DNA of 64,000 nucleotides. Source: Paenibacillus sp. 1011MAR3C5 (GTDB taxonomy: Bacteria; Bacillota; Bacilli; Paenibacillales; Paenibacillaceae). Position numbers and translations under genes: made by a program. The stretch is taken from assembly GCF_003591485.1 (NCBI RefSeq), contig NZ_QZCF01000005.1, positions 396,922 to 460,921 on the forward strand. The letters run 5' to 3'. This document shows, piece after piece, positions 44,294 through 51,567 of this stretch (the stretch's first letter is position 1; each line of letters starts with the position of its first letter). Under the pieces are notes generated by a model. The model saw nothing but the letters and a program-made list of their open reading frames with translations. It searched no databases and had not been told where the DNA came from.

Positions 44294-44328
44294 TTAGGCA
44301 ATACCTAACTAAATTAGGCGTTGCCTAA
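44294..44328 (-). promoter_or_regulatory. Two tandem 15-bp palindromes upstream of xre-def
   Basis: TTAGGCAATACCTAA (44294-44308) and TTAGGCGTTGCCTAA (44314-44328), centres 20 bp apart (about two helical turns). Probable autoregulatory operator of the XRE protein. Confidence 0.7.
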
Positions 44329-44506
44329 TAAGATGGATACCTTGATTTTTGCCAAACAGAGTATCGAAACCTTGGATTGGATTATCATTGATTACGAAGA
44401 GCATATGAAGCATCATAGGAATCAAATATTTGCTGATTTGAAAATATGCTATAATAATAGCAGCAAATAGAGAAATAATGGAAATCCATTACTGGAGGGG
44501 ATAGGA

Positions 44507-44746
44507 TTGAGAAAAGCTATACGGTGGACCTTCTGGATTCTGATGCTTCTGATAGTAGCTGCGGTTGTATGGTTTTTTTATTACAATTATTTCTTCTATG
44601 CATTTGGTTTATTGAGTGTGCTTTTGTTTGTCTTGATGGTGTGGGCCACAACCGTTCAGTTGAAGAATAGTGTCAATCATTATAAAGATGTAAGCAAGGC
44701 AAGATCGGTAACGGATCAGAGGAGCATTGAAGAATACACAAGATAA
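44507..44746 (+). CDS. Small membrane protein, two helices
   Basis: 79 residues, TTG start behind GGAGGGG. Two hydrophobic helices (FWILMLLIVAAVVWFFYYNYFFYAFGL and LLSVLLFVLMVWATTVQL) followed by a short polar tail. Own terminator. Function unknown. Confidence 0.65.
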   Translation: MRKAIRWTFWILMLLIVAAVVWFFYYNYFFYAFGLLSVLLFVLMVWATTVQLKNSVNHYKDVSKARSVTDQRSIEEYTR

Positions 44747-44774
44747 TCGATTGCAGATAGGTGGAACATAGCAG

Positions 44775-44826
44775 CGGCAATCCATGGCTTGGTTCAAGTC
44801 ATGGACTGCCGTTGTTTGTTTTTCTT
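44775..44826 (+). terminator. Terminator of the small membrane protein gene
   Basis: Long imperfect stem with GGCA-TCCATG-CTTG pairing to CAAG-CATGGA-TGCC, followed by a T-rich run. Confidence 0.75.
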
Positions 44827-45173
44827 AGGACTTGCCCCGGTTCAATAGAGAATTAACCGTTGCTAAGCCTGGACGTTTTCGAAATGAAATCTTCACGAAA
44901 AACCTCCGTGAATCGAATTGCAAGGTCTAACACCGTGTCGTTAACGAGCAAATAAATACAGCAGAAACGAATATCTCCTGGTTGAAAAGAAAAGAGGAAA
45001 TTACTTTTTAAATATTTTACTTTAAAAATATGAATAATACATTATAATAGATTCTACCTGGTTTTTGGTTTGACTAGTTTGGGAGAGGAGCATGAGTTGT
45101 ATGGGTCCCATTTGATGGATCACTTTAACACTCATATACAAACATTCAAGAACAAAGTAGATGGAGATTAAAA
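44827..45173 (+). other. Intergenic region before the MFS gene
   Basis: No clear gene. It holds an A/T-rich stretch with a possible promoter (TTTAAA 45021-45026, -10 TATAAT 45043-45048, 16 nt spacer) and a 30-codon frame from TTG 45079 to TAA 45169-45171 (starts LGEEHELYGSHLMDH), ending 2 nt before the MFS start. This could be a leader peptide or the tail of a lost gene. It has no ribosome binding site, so I do not call it. Confidence 0.4.
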
Positions 45174-46445
45174 GTGATGGTTAAACGTTCATTCTATTAT
45201 TTATGGGGCTCGCAATCCTTGTCTAACATTGTAGATGTTCTTTATATGGTTGCGCTCACCACGCTTGTACTGGAAAAGACAGGCTCTATTATTTTTGCGA
45301 CACTGGTGCCGTTTCTTCGGGTCGCTGCTCAATTTCTAAGCGGGCTGGCAGCTCCGCTGATGCTTGTCCGATACAGGCTGCCATTCCTGCTAACCGTCTC
45401 TCAACTGGGACAGTTTCTCCTATTTGGCATAATGGCTTTCTACTTATCCCCAATGGTGGAAGGAGAGGCCTTGCTGCCTGTGTATGTGCTTATTCTGTTC
45501 ATCTCGTTTCTCGATGGCTGGACTTCGCCTGCGCGCAACGCCTTGATTCCCCGGTTGGTTCATGATGATGCCCTATTGAGGGCGAATGCGATGGTCGCCA
45601 CATCGGATCAAGTCATTCAGTTCGCCGGGTGGGCAGTCAGTGGTATTCTAGTGGCAGCGTTTGGCTCGTTTCCGATTCTGCTGGCTGTCGCTGCCGGTTA
45701 CGGCGTGGCGATGGCGGTAACGCTGCTGATCGAAGATCCGACAGAGCCGAATAGAAGGAGCTTATGGGATGTACGCACGGGTCGCGCCTCGGCAGACGGC
45801 AGTGAAGCGAACGCGCCTTCCCGATGGGATACGCTGAAGGAAGGCTGGATTGTGTTATGGCAATCCAGGCGGCTTCGTTCAATGACCTTTATGGATGTGA
45901 CCGACGCGCTTGGCAGCACCGTATGGGTTGGCGCGTTTATGCTCGTATTTGTGAAGGAAGTGCTGCTGAAAAATGAGGACTGGTGGGGGTATATCAACGC
46001 CAGCTATTTCGCCGGGACCGTCATTGGCGGGTTTCTCGTCATAGCTCTCGTTAAGCGGTTGGAGAAACGGCTTTTCCTGTTCATGCTAGTCGGCATTCTA
46101 GGCTATGCGGTGTGTACAGCATGGTTCGCGATGAATACGATTGCGCCGCTGGCGCTGCTTATTGTACTTGTAACGGGACCGTTCACAGAGCTGTCGGCTG
46201 TTGCGCGCAGAACGCTCATCCAGCGGAGCTGTACGAAGGATCAGCTGCCTAAAGTATTTTCGGCCCAAGGGACATTATTGAATTTGCTATTCGGCATCTC
46301 TTTGTTCGGCATGAGCTTCATTGCAGAAGTGCTGGGCATTGCGAATATGTACTTGATCGCTGCAGCGATCAGTGTACTGGCCGCTGGCGTAGGCTGGTGG
46401 AACCGCAAAGCTTTTGCGGAGGATCGTGCAGATTCTTCTGCGTAA
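45174..46445 (+). CDS. MFS transporter, macrolide-efflux-like
   Basis: 423 residues with twelve predicted helices, starting at GTG 45174 or ATG 45177 (GGAG upstream). Typical MefA/DUF894-like parts: SQSLSNIVDVLYMVALTTLVLEKTG, FISFLDGWTSPARNALIPRLV and LLRANAMVATSDQVIQFAGWAVSGILVA, and a central cytoplasmic loop. Substrate unknown. Drug or siderophore export is common in this group. It has its own promoter and terminator. Confidence 0.85.
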   Translation: MMVKRSFYYLWGSQSLSNIVDVLYMVALTTLVLEKTGSIIFATLVPFLRVAAQFLSGLAAPLMLVRYRLPFLLTVSQLGQFLLFGIMAFYLSPMVEGEALLPVYVLILFISFLDGWTSPARNALIPRLVHDDALLRANAMVATSDQVIQFAGWAVSGILVAAFGSFPILLAVAAGYGVAMAVTLLIEDPTEPNRRSLWDVRTGRASADGSEANAPSRWDTLKEGWIVLWQSRRLRSMTFMDVTDALGSTVWVGAFMLVFVKEVLLKNEDWWGYINASYFAGTVIGGFLVIALVKRLEKRLFLFMLVGILGYAVCTAWFAMNTIAPLALLIVLVTGPFTELSAVARRTLIQRSCTKDQLPKVFSAQGTLLNLLFGISLFGMSFIAEVLGIANMYLIAAAISVLAAGVGWWNRKAFAEDRADSSA

Positions 46446-46456
46446 TAAGAAGTGAG

Positions 46457-46482
46457 AAGGAAGCCTTGGGCTTCCTTTTTTC
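46457..46482 (+). terminator. Terminator of the MFS gene
   Basis: AAGGAAGCC (46457-46465) / GGCTTCCTT (46469-46477) with a 3-nt loop, then T-run. Confidence 0.85.
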
Positions 46483-46607
46483 TATGGAGTCTGTTAAGAG
46501 ATGATGTTGTTGTTCAAATGAACGAACTGTCGTTCTATAATGGACATATAAACAAAGAACAGGAACATAGAGATTGGTGTGGTTAGTACATGTCCAGGAG
46601 GTGGATT

Positions 46608-47102
46608 ATGAAAAAAAAGATTAGCGAATTTATAAGCTGGGCGAATGAAAACGGTTGGGATATCTCCCCAAAATCCGACGTTCAACTCCGTTTAGACAGC
46701 AGTGTGACAACCAGATATAAAACCATTCCTAATGAATATGTAGATTTTTTGAGCATGGTTGAAAAATGTATTTCTCCAAATGAGAAGACTTGGTTTATTT
46801 GTGAGGATGAATTCAATAATAGCGCGGACGATGCATTCAGATGGAATGAATTTGAATTGCTCAGCTTGGAAGCAGCAGCGGATGATCGTAATTGGCAATC
46901 AGAGATCACTTCGTGGTGGGACCATTACTTGCCGATCGTGATGTCCGTTGATGGCGGATATTCCTTCTTTGCCATTGATTTAACCAATGATAAAGGGGTT
47001 ATTGTACGCGGATATGAGCCTGAATTCGAAGAGGTAGAAAAAGCTGCAGATAGTCTTGAACATTTGCTCGATTTAATAATGTCGAATTCAATAGCGGTGT
47101 AA
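46608..47102 (+). CDS. SMI1/KNR4 (SUKH)-like protein
   Basis: 164 residues from ATG 46608, 5 nt after AGGAGGTG. Has the SUKH-like order: an acidic N-terminal helix (ISEFISWANENGWD), the KTIPNEYVDFLSMVEKC segment, W-rich middle (WNEFELLSLEAAADDRNWQSEITSWWDHYLPIVMSVDGGYSFFAIDL) and an acidic C-terminal helix (EEVEKAADSLEHLLDLI). Many SUKH proteins are immunity proteins for polymorphic toxins. No toxin gene is next to it, so it may be an orphan immunity gene. Confidence 0.7.
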   Translation: MKKKISEFISWANENGWDISPKSDVQLRLDSSVTTRYKTIPNEYVDFLSMVEKCISPNEKTWFICEDEFNNSADDAFRWNEFELLSLEAAADDRNWQSEITSWWDHYLPIVMSVDGGYSFFAIDLTNDKGVIVRGYEPEFEEVEKAADSLEHLLDLIMSNSIAV

Positions 47103-47410
47103 CGCGGATATTCCATGAATTCAGCTTCAGCATAGAGTCCAGACGCTCTCCGCATCTCGAGCTCCCAAGCTGACAGCGCTTGAAGTTCATCCCTGCTCTG
47201 AATGCCTACAAATCTTCGAAGGAGCAGGGCAGGAATCCAAGGATCGATCTCATACGCCTCAGCTATTCGAGTTACGATCGGGGCGGTACAATTGACACCT
47301 GCAGCTGCCGGTGATAGGATAGGGGTACTTTTAAGCAAGGAGGGTCGTTCATCTATGTTGCATTCCATGCGTATTCGATAAGCAGGCGATAAAGGGCGGA
47401 TTTTCCACAT
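47103..47410 (-). pseudogene. Possible degraded homocysteine S-methyltransferase-like remnant
   Basis: On the minus strand an open frame reads AAGVNCTAP near 47300, the zinc-cysteine motif typical of homocysteine S-methyltransferases (MmuM/YitJ), and later FVGIQSRDELQALS, faintly like the C-terminal GGCCRT-PEHI region. The parts between and around do not fit, there is no ribosome binding site, and the frame runs antisense into the SUKH gene. A decayed fragment is the most I can support. Confidence 0.25.
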
Positions 47411-47613
47411 TACCGTGGGCTTTTTAGAGCTGCTTGTATTTACGTATGAGGAACATAGTGAGCGATGGGGTTAGCTTCTTTCGCTATACCTGTATATCGA
47501 GATGTTCTCTCTTCGTGATAAGCAGATCTGAGCCCGCGTTATTGGACTTAGGTCTGTTTTTGTTGTTACTCATCATGAAAAACGAGAATTATGAAAGAAA
47601 AGAGGTTGCTGTT

Positions 47614-47646
47614 ATGCGAAGGCTAAACTGGTACTTCTTCATATAA
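47614..47646 (+). CDS. Leader peptide of the ABC-F gene
   Basis: Ten codons, MRRLNWYFFI, ATG 47614 to TAA 47644-47646, with AAAGAGG 8 nt upstream. It ends 70 nt before the ABC-F start, right before the anti-Shine-Dalgarno sequence. Drug-induced ribosome stalling on such a peptide is how many ABC-F and erm genes are induced. Confidence 0.7.
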   Translation: MRRLNWYFFI

Positions 47647-47709
47647 TCCTCACTTCGCTAATCGCAGGAAAGTTCCTGCGAGCCTATCACTGCGATGAAT
47701 GAAGGAGGA
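47647..47709 (+). promoter_or_regulatory. Translation attenuator of the ABC-F gene
   Basis: CCTCACTTC (47648-47656) can pair with the Shine-Dalgarno GAAGGAGG (47701-47708) with one bulged A, and ATCGCAG (47661-47667) with CTGCGAT (47690-47696), forming a hairpin that hides the binding site. The competing hairpin TCGCAGGAA (47662-47670) / TTCCTGCGA (47673-47681) would free it when a ribosome stalls on the leader and covers the first strand. Confidence 0.65.
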
Positions 47710-47715
47710 ATAGAA

Positions 47716-49179
47716 ATGAATGTGTTGATCAAGGCAAATGACCTTTATGTTGAATATATGGGAAGAGACATTCTGGATATCGAAGAGCTGGAGCTTTATG
47801 ATTATGACCGCATTGGACTGGTAGGTGTGAATGGCGCAGGCAAGAGTACGCTGCTGAAAGCGTTGCTCGGCGAGGTGCGGCTAACCTCCGGGCAAGTGGC
47901 AAGGCATGGAGAGATTGCCTACATCCCTCAGCTGGATGATGCCCTTCTGAAGGAGGTCAAGGACTACGCCTTATTGGGCAAGCTTGGAGTGGACCGTAAC
48001 CGCCTGGAGGGCATAAGCGGCGGCGAAGAGACGCGGCTGAAGATTGCGCAAGCCCTGTCGAGCGAGGTGCATGGCTTGATGGCGGACGAACCGACCAGCC
48101 ATCTTGATCGCGCCGGAATCGACTTCTTGATTGGACAGCTTAAGCATTATGCTGGCGCATTGCTGGTCATTAGCCACGACCGATATTTCCTGGACCGGGT
48201 CGTCGACAAGATCTGGGAGCTGAAGAATGGCAGGATTACGGAGTACTGGGGCGGGTATTCAGATTACCTGGCTCAGAAGGAGGAAGAACGCCAAGCTCAG
48301 GAAGCGGAGTACAAGAAGCATACGGCTGAGCGCGAGCGGCTGGAGAAAGCTATTGCGGAGAAGAAGAATCTCGCCCGCAAAATGGACCAGAAGGCAAGAG
48401 GCTTCTCCAAGAAAAACGCAACCGAAAGCGGAGGACGTCTGGGGCATCAGAAAACCGTCGGCAGCAAGCAGAAAAAGCTTCATCAAGCCGCCAAAAACAT
48501 GGAGCATCGGATCGAAGCGCTTGGGGAGCTGCATGTTCCTGAAGCAGTGCGCACGATTCAATTCCGGCAAAGCAGTTCGCTTGCGCTTCACAACCCTTAC
48601 CCGATCATGGGGAAGGAATTAAACAAGCGGTACGGTGACCAAGTCCTATTCGATCATGCTTCGTTCCAGTTCCCGCTGGGCGCGAAGATCGGCATTACCG
48701 GGGCGAATGGAACGGGAAAAACAACGCTATTCCGCATGATCATCGAACGTGAGGCGGGCATCACACTATCTCCTAAAGCGGAAATCGGATATTTTGCCCA
48801 GACTGGCTATAAGTTCGACCGTAATCTAGGAGTGATGGAGTATATGCTGGAGAACAGCGACTACGGGGCGTCTGAAATTCGATCAGCGCTGGCTTCCATG
48901 GGCTTCTCGCAGCAGGATGTGCGCAAGGAGCTGGCCATGCTAAGTGGTGGTGAGATCATGAAGCTTCAGCTGACCAGGCTGCTGCTTGGCCGCTACAACA
49001 TATTGCTCATGGATGAGCCCAGCAACTTCCTCGATATTCCGGCGGTGGAGGCGCTGGAGTCTATGATGAAGAGCTATAAGGGCACGATTCTGTTCATCAC
49101 GCATGATGCGAGGCTGTTGGAGCATGCAGCAGACATGATCTATGAAATAAAGAATGGTCAGATCACTCTCAAGATTTAG
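47716..49179 (+). CDS. ABC-F ribosomal protection protein (antibiotic resistance type)
   Basis: 487 residues from ATG 47716, 7 nt after AAGGAGG. The ATG at 47695 lies within the leader structure. Two ATPase domains without membrane helices: Walker [10 protein letters not shown] near residue 36, signature [14 protein letters not shown], Walker [12 protein letters not shown], then a charged interdomain linker (about 180-265, rich in E/K) as the antibiotic-site tip, second Walker [10 protein letters not shown] near 330, signature [16 protein letters not shown] and Walker [13 protein letters not shown]. Vga/Lsa/Msr/VmlR-type proteins dislodge drugs from the ribosome. The exact subfamily cannot be fixed. 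The leader attenuator supports a resistance role. Confidence 0.9.
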   Translation: MNVLIKANDLYVEYMGRDILDIEELELYDYDRIGLVGVNGAGKSTLLKALLGEVRLTSGQVARHGEIAYIPQLDDALLKEVKDYALLGKLGVDRNRLEGISGGEETRLKIAQALSSEVHGLMADEPTSHLDRAGIDFLIGQLKHYAGALLVISHDRYFLDRVVDKIWELKNGRITEYWGGYSDYLAQKEEERQAQEAEYKKHTAERERLEKAIAEKKNLARKMDQKARGFSKKNATESGGRLGHQKTVGSKQKKLHQAAKNMEHRIEALGELHVPEAVRTIQFRQSSSLALHNPYPIMGKELNKRYGDQVLFDHASFQFPLGAKIGITGANGTGKTTLFRMIIEREAGITLSPKAEIGYFAQTGYKFDRNLGVMEYMLENSDYGASEIRSALASMGFSQQDVRKELAMLSGGEIMKLQLTRLLLGRYNILLMDEPSNFLDIPAVEALESMMKSYKGTILFITHDARLLEHAADMIYEIKNGQITLKI

Positions 49180-49234
49180 CCTACCTGTTAGCTGACTTTG
49201 ACCCTCGAGCTGCCATACAAGTCATGTATATATT

Positions 49235-49286
49235 AAAAAAGACGCATCCAATCCCACTCTTGGAGTGGGGGGATGCGTCTCTTTCA
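49235..49286 (+). terminator. Bidirectional terminator between ABC-F and the lipoprotein gene
   Basis: GACGCATCC (49241-49249) and CCCACTC (49253-49259) pair with GAGTGGG (49263-49269) and GGATGCGTC. The stem is flanked by A-run and T-rich ends, so it can work in both directions. Confidence 0.9.
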
Positions 49287-49305
49287 TAGCAAGTGCAACT
49301 GCGCG

Positions 49306-49896
49306 TTAGGCACTGGCTGCCGCTTCTTTGAAGGCCTTCTCCAGCTCATCGGCGCTTTCGGAAATCAGGAACAGTACATAATTGCCGACTGTAGCGATTT
49401 TATAGTTCTGGGCCAGCTTGTATGGTTCCGGCAAGTAATTCTCGAACATCTTCTGCACGTCGGCGCCGCGCTGCTCCATGGTCTTTTTGATTTCATCAAT
49501 ATGTTTGCTATCCTTGACTTTAATGACTGCGATCTCATTGGCGCTGAGATTGAAAGCGGGCGTCTTGATCGTAAATTCATCGACCAGATCGGTATTAATG
49601 ACATAATAGGTATCAATATCATCCTTCGTCAGATCCATGAGGCCGGGTTGCTCCACTTTGTCCAGCATTGCTTTCATGATTTTATCAGTAGATGATTCAG
49701 TTGCGTTATCATCCGGCTTTTCGGTATTATTCGGCTCATCAGAAGGACTTGGGCTCGGCGTCGGGCTTTCGCTTGCGATTGGCGTGTTCGTTGCTGGCGG
49801 AGTAGCGCTGTTGTTGTTCGCATTGCCCGAGCAGGCAGTTAACAGGCTGCCAAGTAAGGCGGTGACGACGAGAAGAGACATAGCTGTTTTTTTCAT
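49306..49896 (-). CDS. DUF4358-type lipoprotein
   Basis: 196 residues. Signal peptide with lipobox LLTACSG near residue 21, a low-complexity linker rich in Pro/Ser/Thr/Asn (SPTPSPSPSDEPNN), then a conserved domain of about 125 residues (MDLTKDDIDTYYVINTDLVDEFTIKTP, NEIAVIKVKDSKHIDEIKKTMEQR) matching DUF4358. Function unknown. Single gene facing the ABC-F terminator. Confidence 0.85.
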   Translation of the reverse strand: MKKTAMSLLVVTALLGSLLTACSGNANNNSATPPATNTPIASESPTPSPSPSDEPNNTEKPDDNATESSTDKIMKAMLDKVEQPGLMDLTKDDIDTYYVINTDLVDEFTIKTPAFNLSANEIAVIKVKDSKHIDEIKKTMEQRGADVQKMFENYLPEPYKLAQNYKIATVGNYVLFLISESADELEKAFKEAAASA

Positions 49897-50104
49897 GGGG
49901 TCGTTCTCCTTGTATCAAAATTCTAGTAACCGGAGCTCTTCGATTACAACCTATTGACGGCATTTTGCTCAGAAATGTTGCGGAAATCCAGCTATTTGCA
50001 TTTGTAACCTTTCGGAGAGAAAGCAGTTGGCCAGAAAAAGAATTAATGATATGCAATTATTGGATTAAAATAATGGTTAGAGCAGGACGAGGAAGGAGGC
50101 ATTC

Positions 50105-50570
50105 ATGATGGAATCGAAAAGAGCTGCAGCTGAGAAAGCTGTAGAGTATGTGCGTGATGGTATGATCGTAGGTCTTGGCACCGGATCTACCGCTTATTGG
50201 GCGATTCAGAAGATCGGCAAGAGGGTGAGTCGTTGTGGATGAGAGCAAGCAGGTTCCGAAGCTAGGAAAGTTTTATTTGCATGTAGAGATTGTACCGTTT
50301 GGCGCTAATCTAACCCGGCAAAAGCTGCATGAGCTTGGATGTATCACCAGCTTGCGGAAGATGCAGAATAAACCGTTTGTGACGGACTACGGCAATTACA
50401 TCGTGGACTGCGATTTTAAGGAGATTGACCGGCCCGCGGAGCTGCAGGCTTCGATCAACCTGATACCAGGCGTTGTGGAGAACGGCCTGTTCATCTGTCT
50501 TGCGAAAAAGGTTACCGTTGGCTTCTTAGACGGCTCTGTTCAGGAACTGAGTAGCATGAACGAATACTGA
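50105..50570 (+). pseudogene. rpiA: Ribose-5-phosphate isomerase A with internal deletion
   Basis: ATG 50105 behind GGAAGGAGG opens 39 residues that match the RpiA N-terminus ([28 protein letters not shown]), then the frame runs into TGA 50240-50242. From about 50229, in another frame, the RpiA C-terminus is read ([49 protein letters not shown]) to 50570. The missing middle of roughly 85-90 residues holds the catalytic acidic and lysine residues (E. coli Asp81, Asp84, Lys94, Glu103). The gene cannot give an active enzyme. An intact isomerase (rpiA or rpiB) must exist elsewhere if the pathway is used. Confidence 0.88.
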
Positions 50571-50617
50571 TCTTGTTATTATTTTTTTGCAAAAAGACCG
50601 TTAAACGTTAAAATCGG

Positions 50618-50669
50618 TTGACACGACACCAAACGGTGTCCTATAATCAATTCGTCACCATATGGTGTC
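50618..50669 (+). promoter_or_regulatory. Consensus promoter with twin ArsR-family operators
   Basis: TTGACA (50618-50623), 18 nt, TATAAT (50642-50647). The palindrome GACACC-AAAC-GGTGTC (50625-50640) fills the spacer and a second copy GTCACC-ATAT-GGTGTC (50654-50669) lies over the start of transcription. Tight autorepression by the adjacent ArsR-type protein is inferred. Confidence 0.8.
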
Positions 50670-50708
50670 CAATTTATGAAATATCAATATTAATTAGGTG
50701 TGGATGCT

Positions 50709-51038
50709 GTGATTGAGAACAACCATTTGCGGGATGTGTTTGACGCGATAGCAGATCCGACCAGACGAGAACTGATTCATTTGCTGGCCTTGGGTGAAGA
50801 GCAGCCGCTTCATGAGCTGACGTCACAGTTTGATATGGGACGAACTGCGGTATCCAAGCATTTGACCATTCTGAAAGAGGCTGGACTGGTCCATGATCGC
50901 AAGGTAGGCAGAGAAACGCGATACACGCTTAACCCCGCACCGCTTCGTGAAGTACAAGATTGGGTAGCGTTCTACAGCAAATTCTGGAGTGCGAATATGC
51001 TTCGATTGAACCAACTACTAGAGGAGGATGAAATATGA
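50709..51038 (+). CDS. ArsR-family repressor paired with an SRPBCC protein
   Basis: 109 residues from GTG 50709, 8 nt after AGGTG. The GTG at 50700 overlaps that site. Winged helix DAIADPTRRELIHLLALGEEQPLHELTSQFDMGRTAVSKHLTILKEAGLVHDRKVGRETRYTL. It lacks the CxC metal site, so it is not an arsenic sensor. Such genes with an AHSA1 gene overlapping by 4 nt are a common pair of unknown signal. Promoter and operators are just upstream. Confidence 0.88.
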   Translation: MIENNHLRDVFDAIADPTRRELIHLLALGEEQPLHELTSQFDMGRTAVSKHLTILKEAGLVHDRKVGRETRYTLNPAPLREVQDWVAFYSKFWSANMLRLNQLLEEDEI

Positions 51039-51433
51039 GTTTGGTATTAAACCTGGATTTTCAGTACAAGACTACGATTGAGAAGCTGTGGGCCGCTGTT
51101 ACCGATTCCGAGAAGCTGGCCAAGTGGGTATTGAAAAATAACTTTAAGCCAATCGTAGGGTACCAATTTCAATTCCGCGCAGAGCCGAATGAGTATTGGG
51201 ATGGCGTCATTGACGGCGAAGTGCTCGTCGTAGAGCCGCCAAGCCGCTTGTCCTATACTTGGGCTGTCGGTGATGAGAAGCACACCGTTGTATGGACGCT
51301 TCAGGAACTGGGGGATGGGAAGGTTAATCTCCACCTGGAGCAGACCGGCTTCTCCAATCCTCATGGCTTGGCTGGCGCCAAGCATGGTTGGAGCGCATGG
51401 TGCGGCGAGCTTGAAAAGCTGCTGGCGCAATAA
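51035..51433 (+). CDS. SRPBCC/AHSA1-domain protein of the ArsR pair
   Basis: 132 residues of the helix-grip fold: FQYKTTIEKLWAAVTDSEKLAKWVLKNNFKPIVGYQFQFRAEP, LSYTWAVGDEKHTVVWTLQELGDGKVNLHLEQTGF and a C-terminal helix HGWSAWCGELEKLLAQ. It overlaps the repressor gene by 4 nt, so both are made together. It may bind the ligand that the repressor responds to (inference). Confidence 0.88.
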   Translation: MSLVLNLDFQYKTTIEKLWAAVTDSEKLAKWVLKNNFKPIVGYQFQFRAEPNEYWDGVIDGEVLVVEPPSRLSYTWAVGDEKHTVVWTLQELGDGKVNLHLEQTGFSNPHGLAGAKHGWSAWCGELEKLLAQ

Positions 51434-51457
51434 CCGCTTCCGATCCTTCATCTACAC

Positions 51458-51495
51458 TAACCGGCTGCTGCAAGAAGCCGCAGCAGCCGGTTATT
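51458..51495 (+). terminator. Terminator of the ArsR-SRPBCC operon
   Basis: Perfect 13-bp stem AACCGGCTGCTGC (51458-51470) / GCAGCAGCCGGTT (51479-51491). Only a short A/T-rich tail. Confidence 0.75.
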
Positions 51496-51567
51496 ATCGA
51501 CTTCAATTCGACCATTACTTGGTATAATATGAATAAAAACGTTTTTTTCTATCGGAAGGATGTTAAC

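Noticed and set aside
47434..47646. 70-codon frame ending in the ABC-F leader region
   Set aside because: Only its last ten codons, with their own ribosome binding site, make sense as the leader peptide. The upstream part has no coding support.
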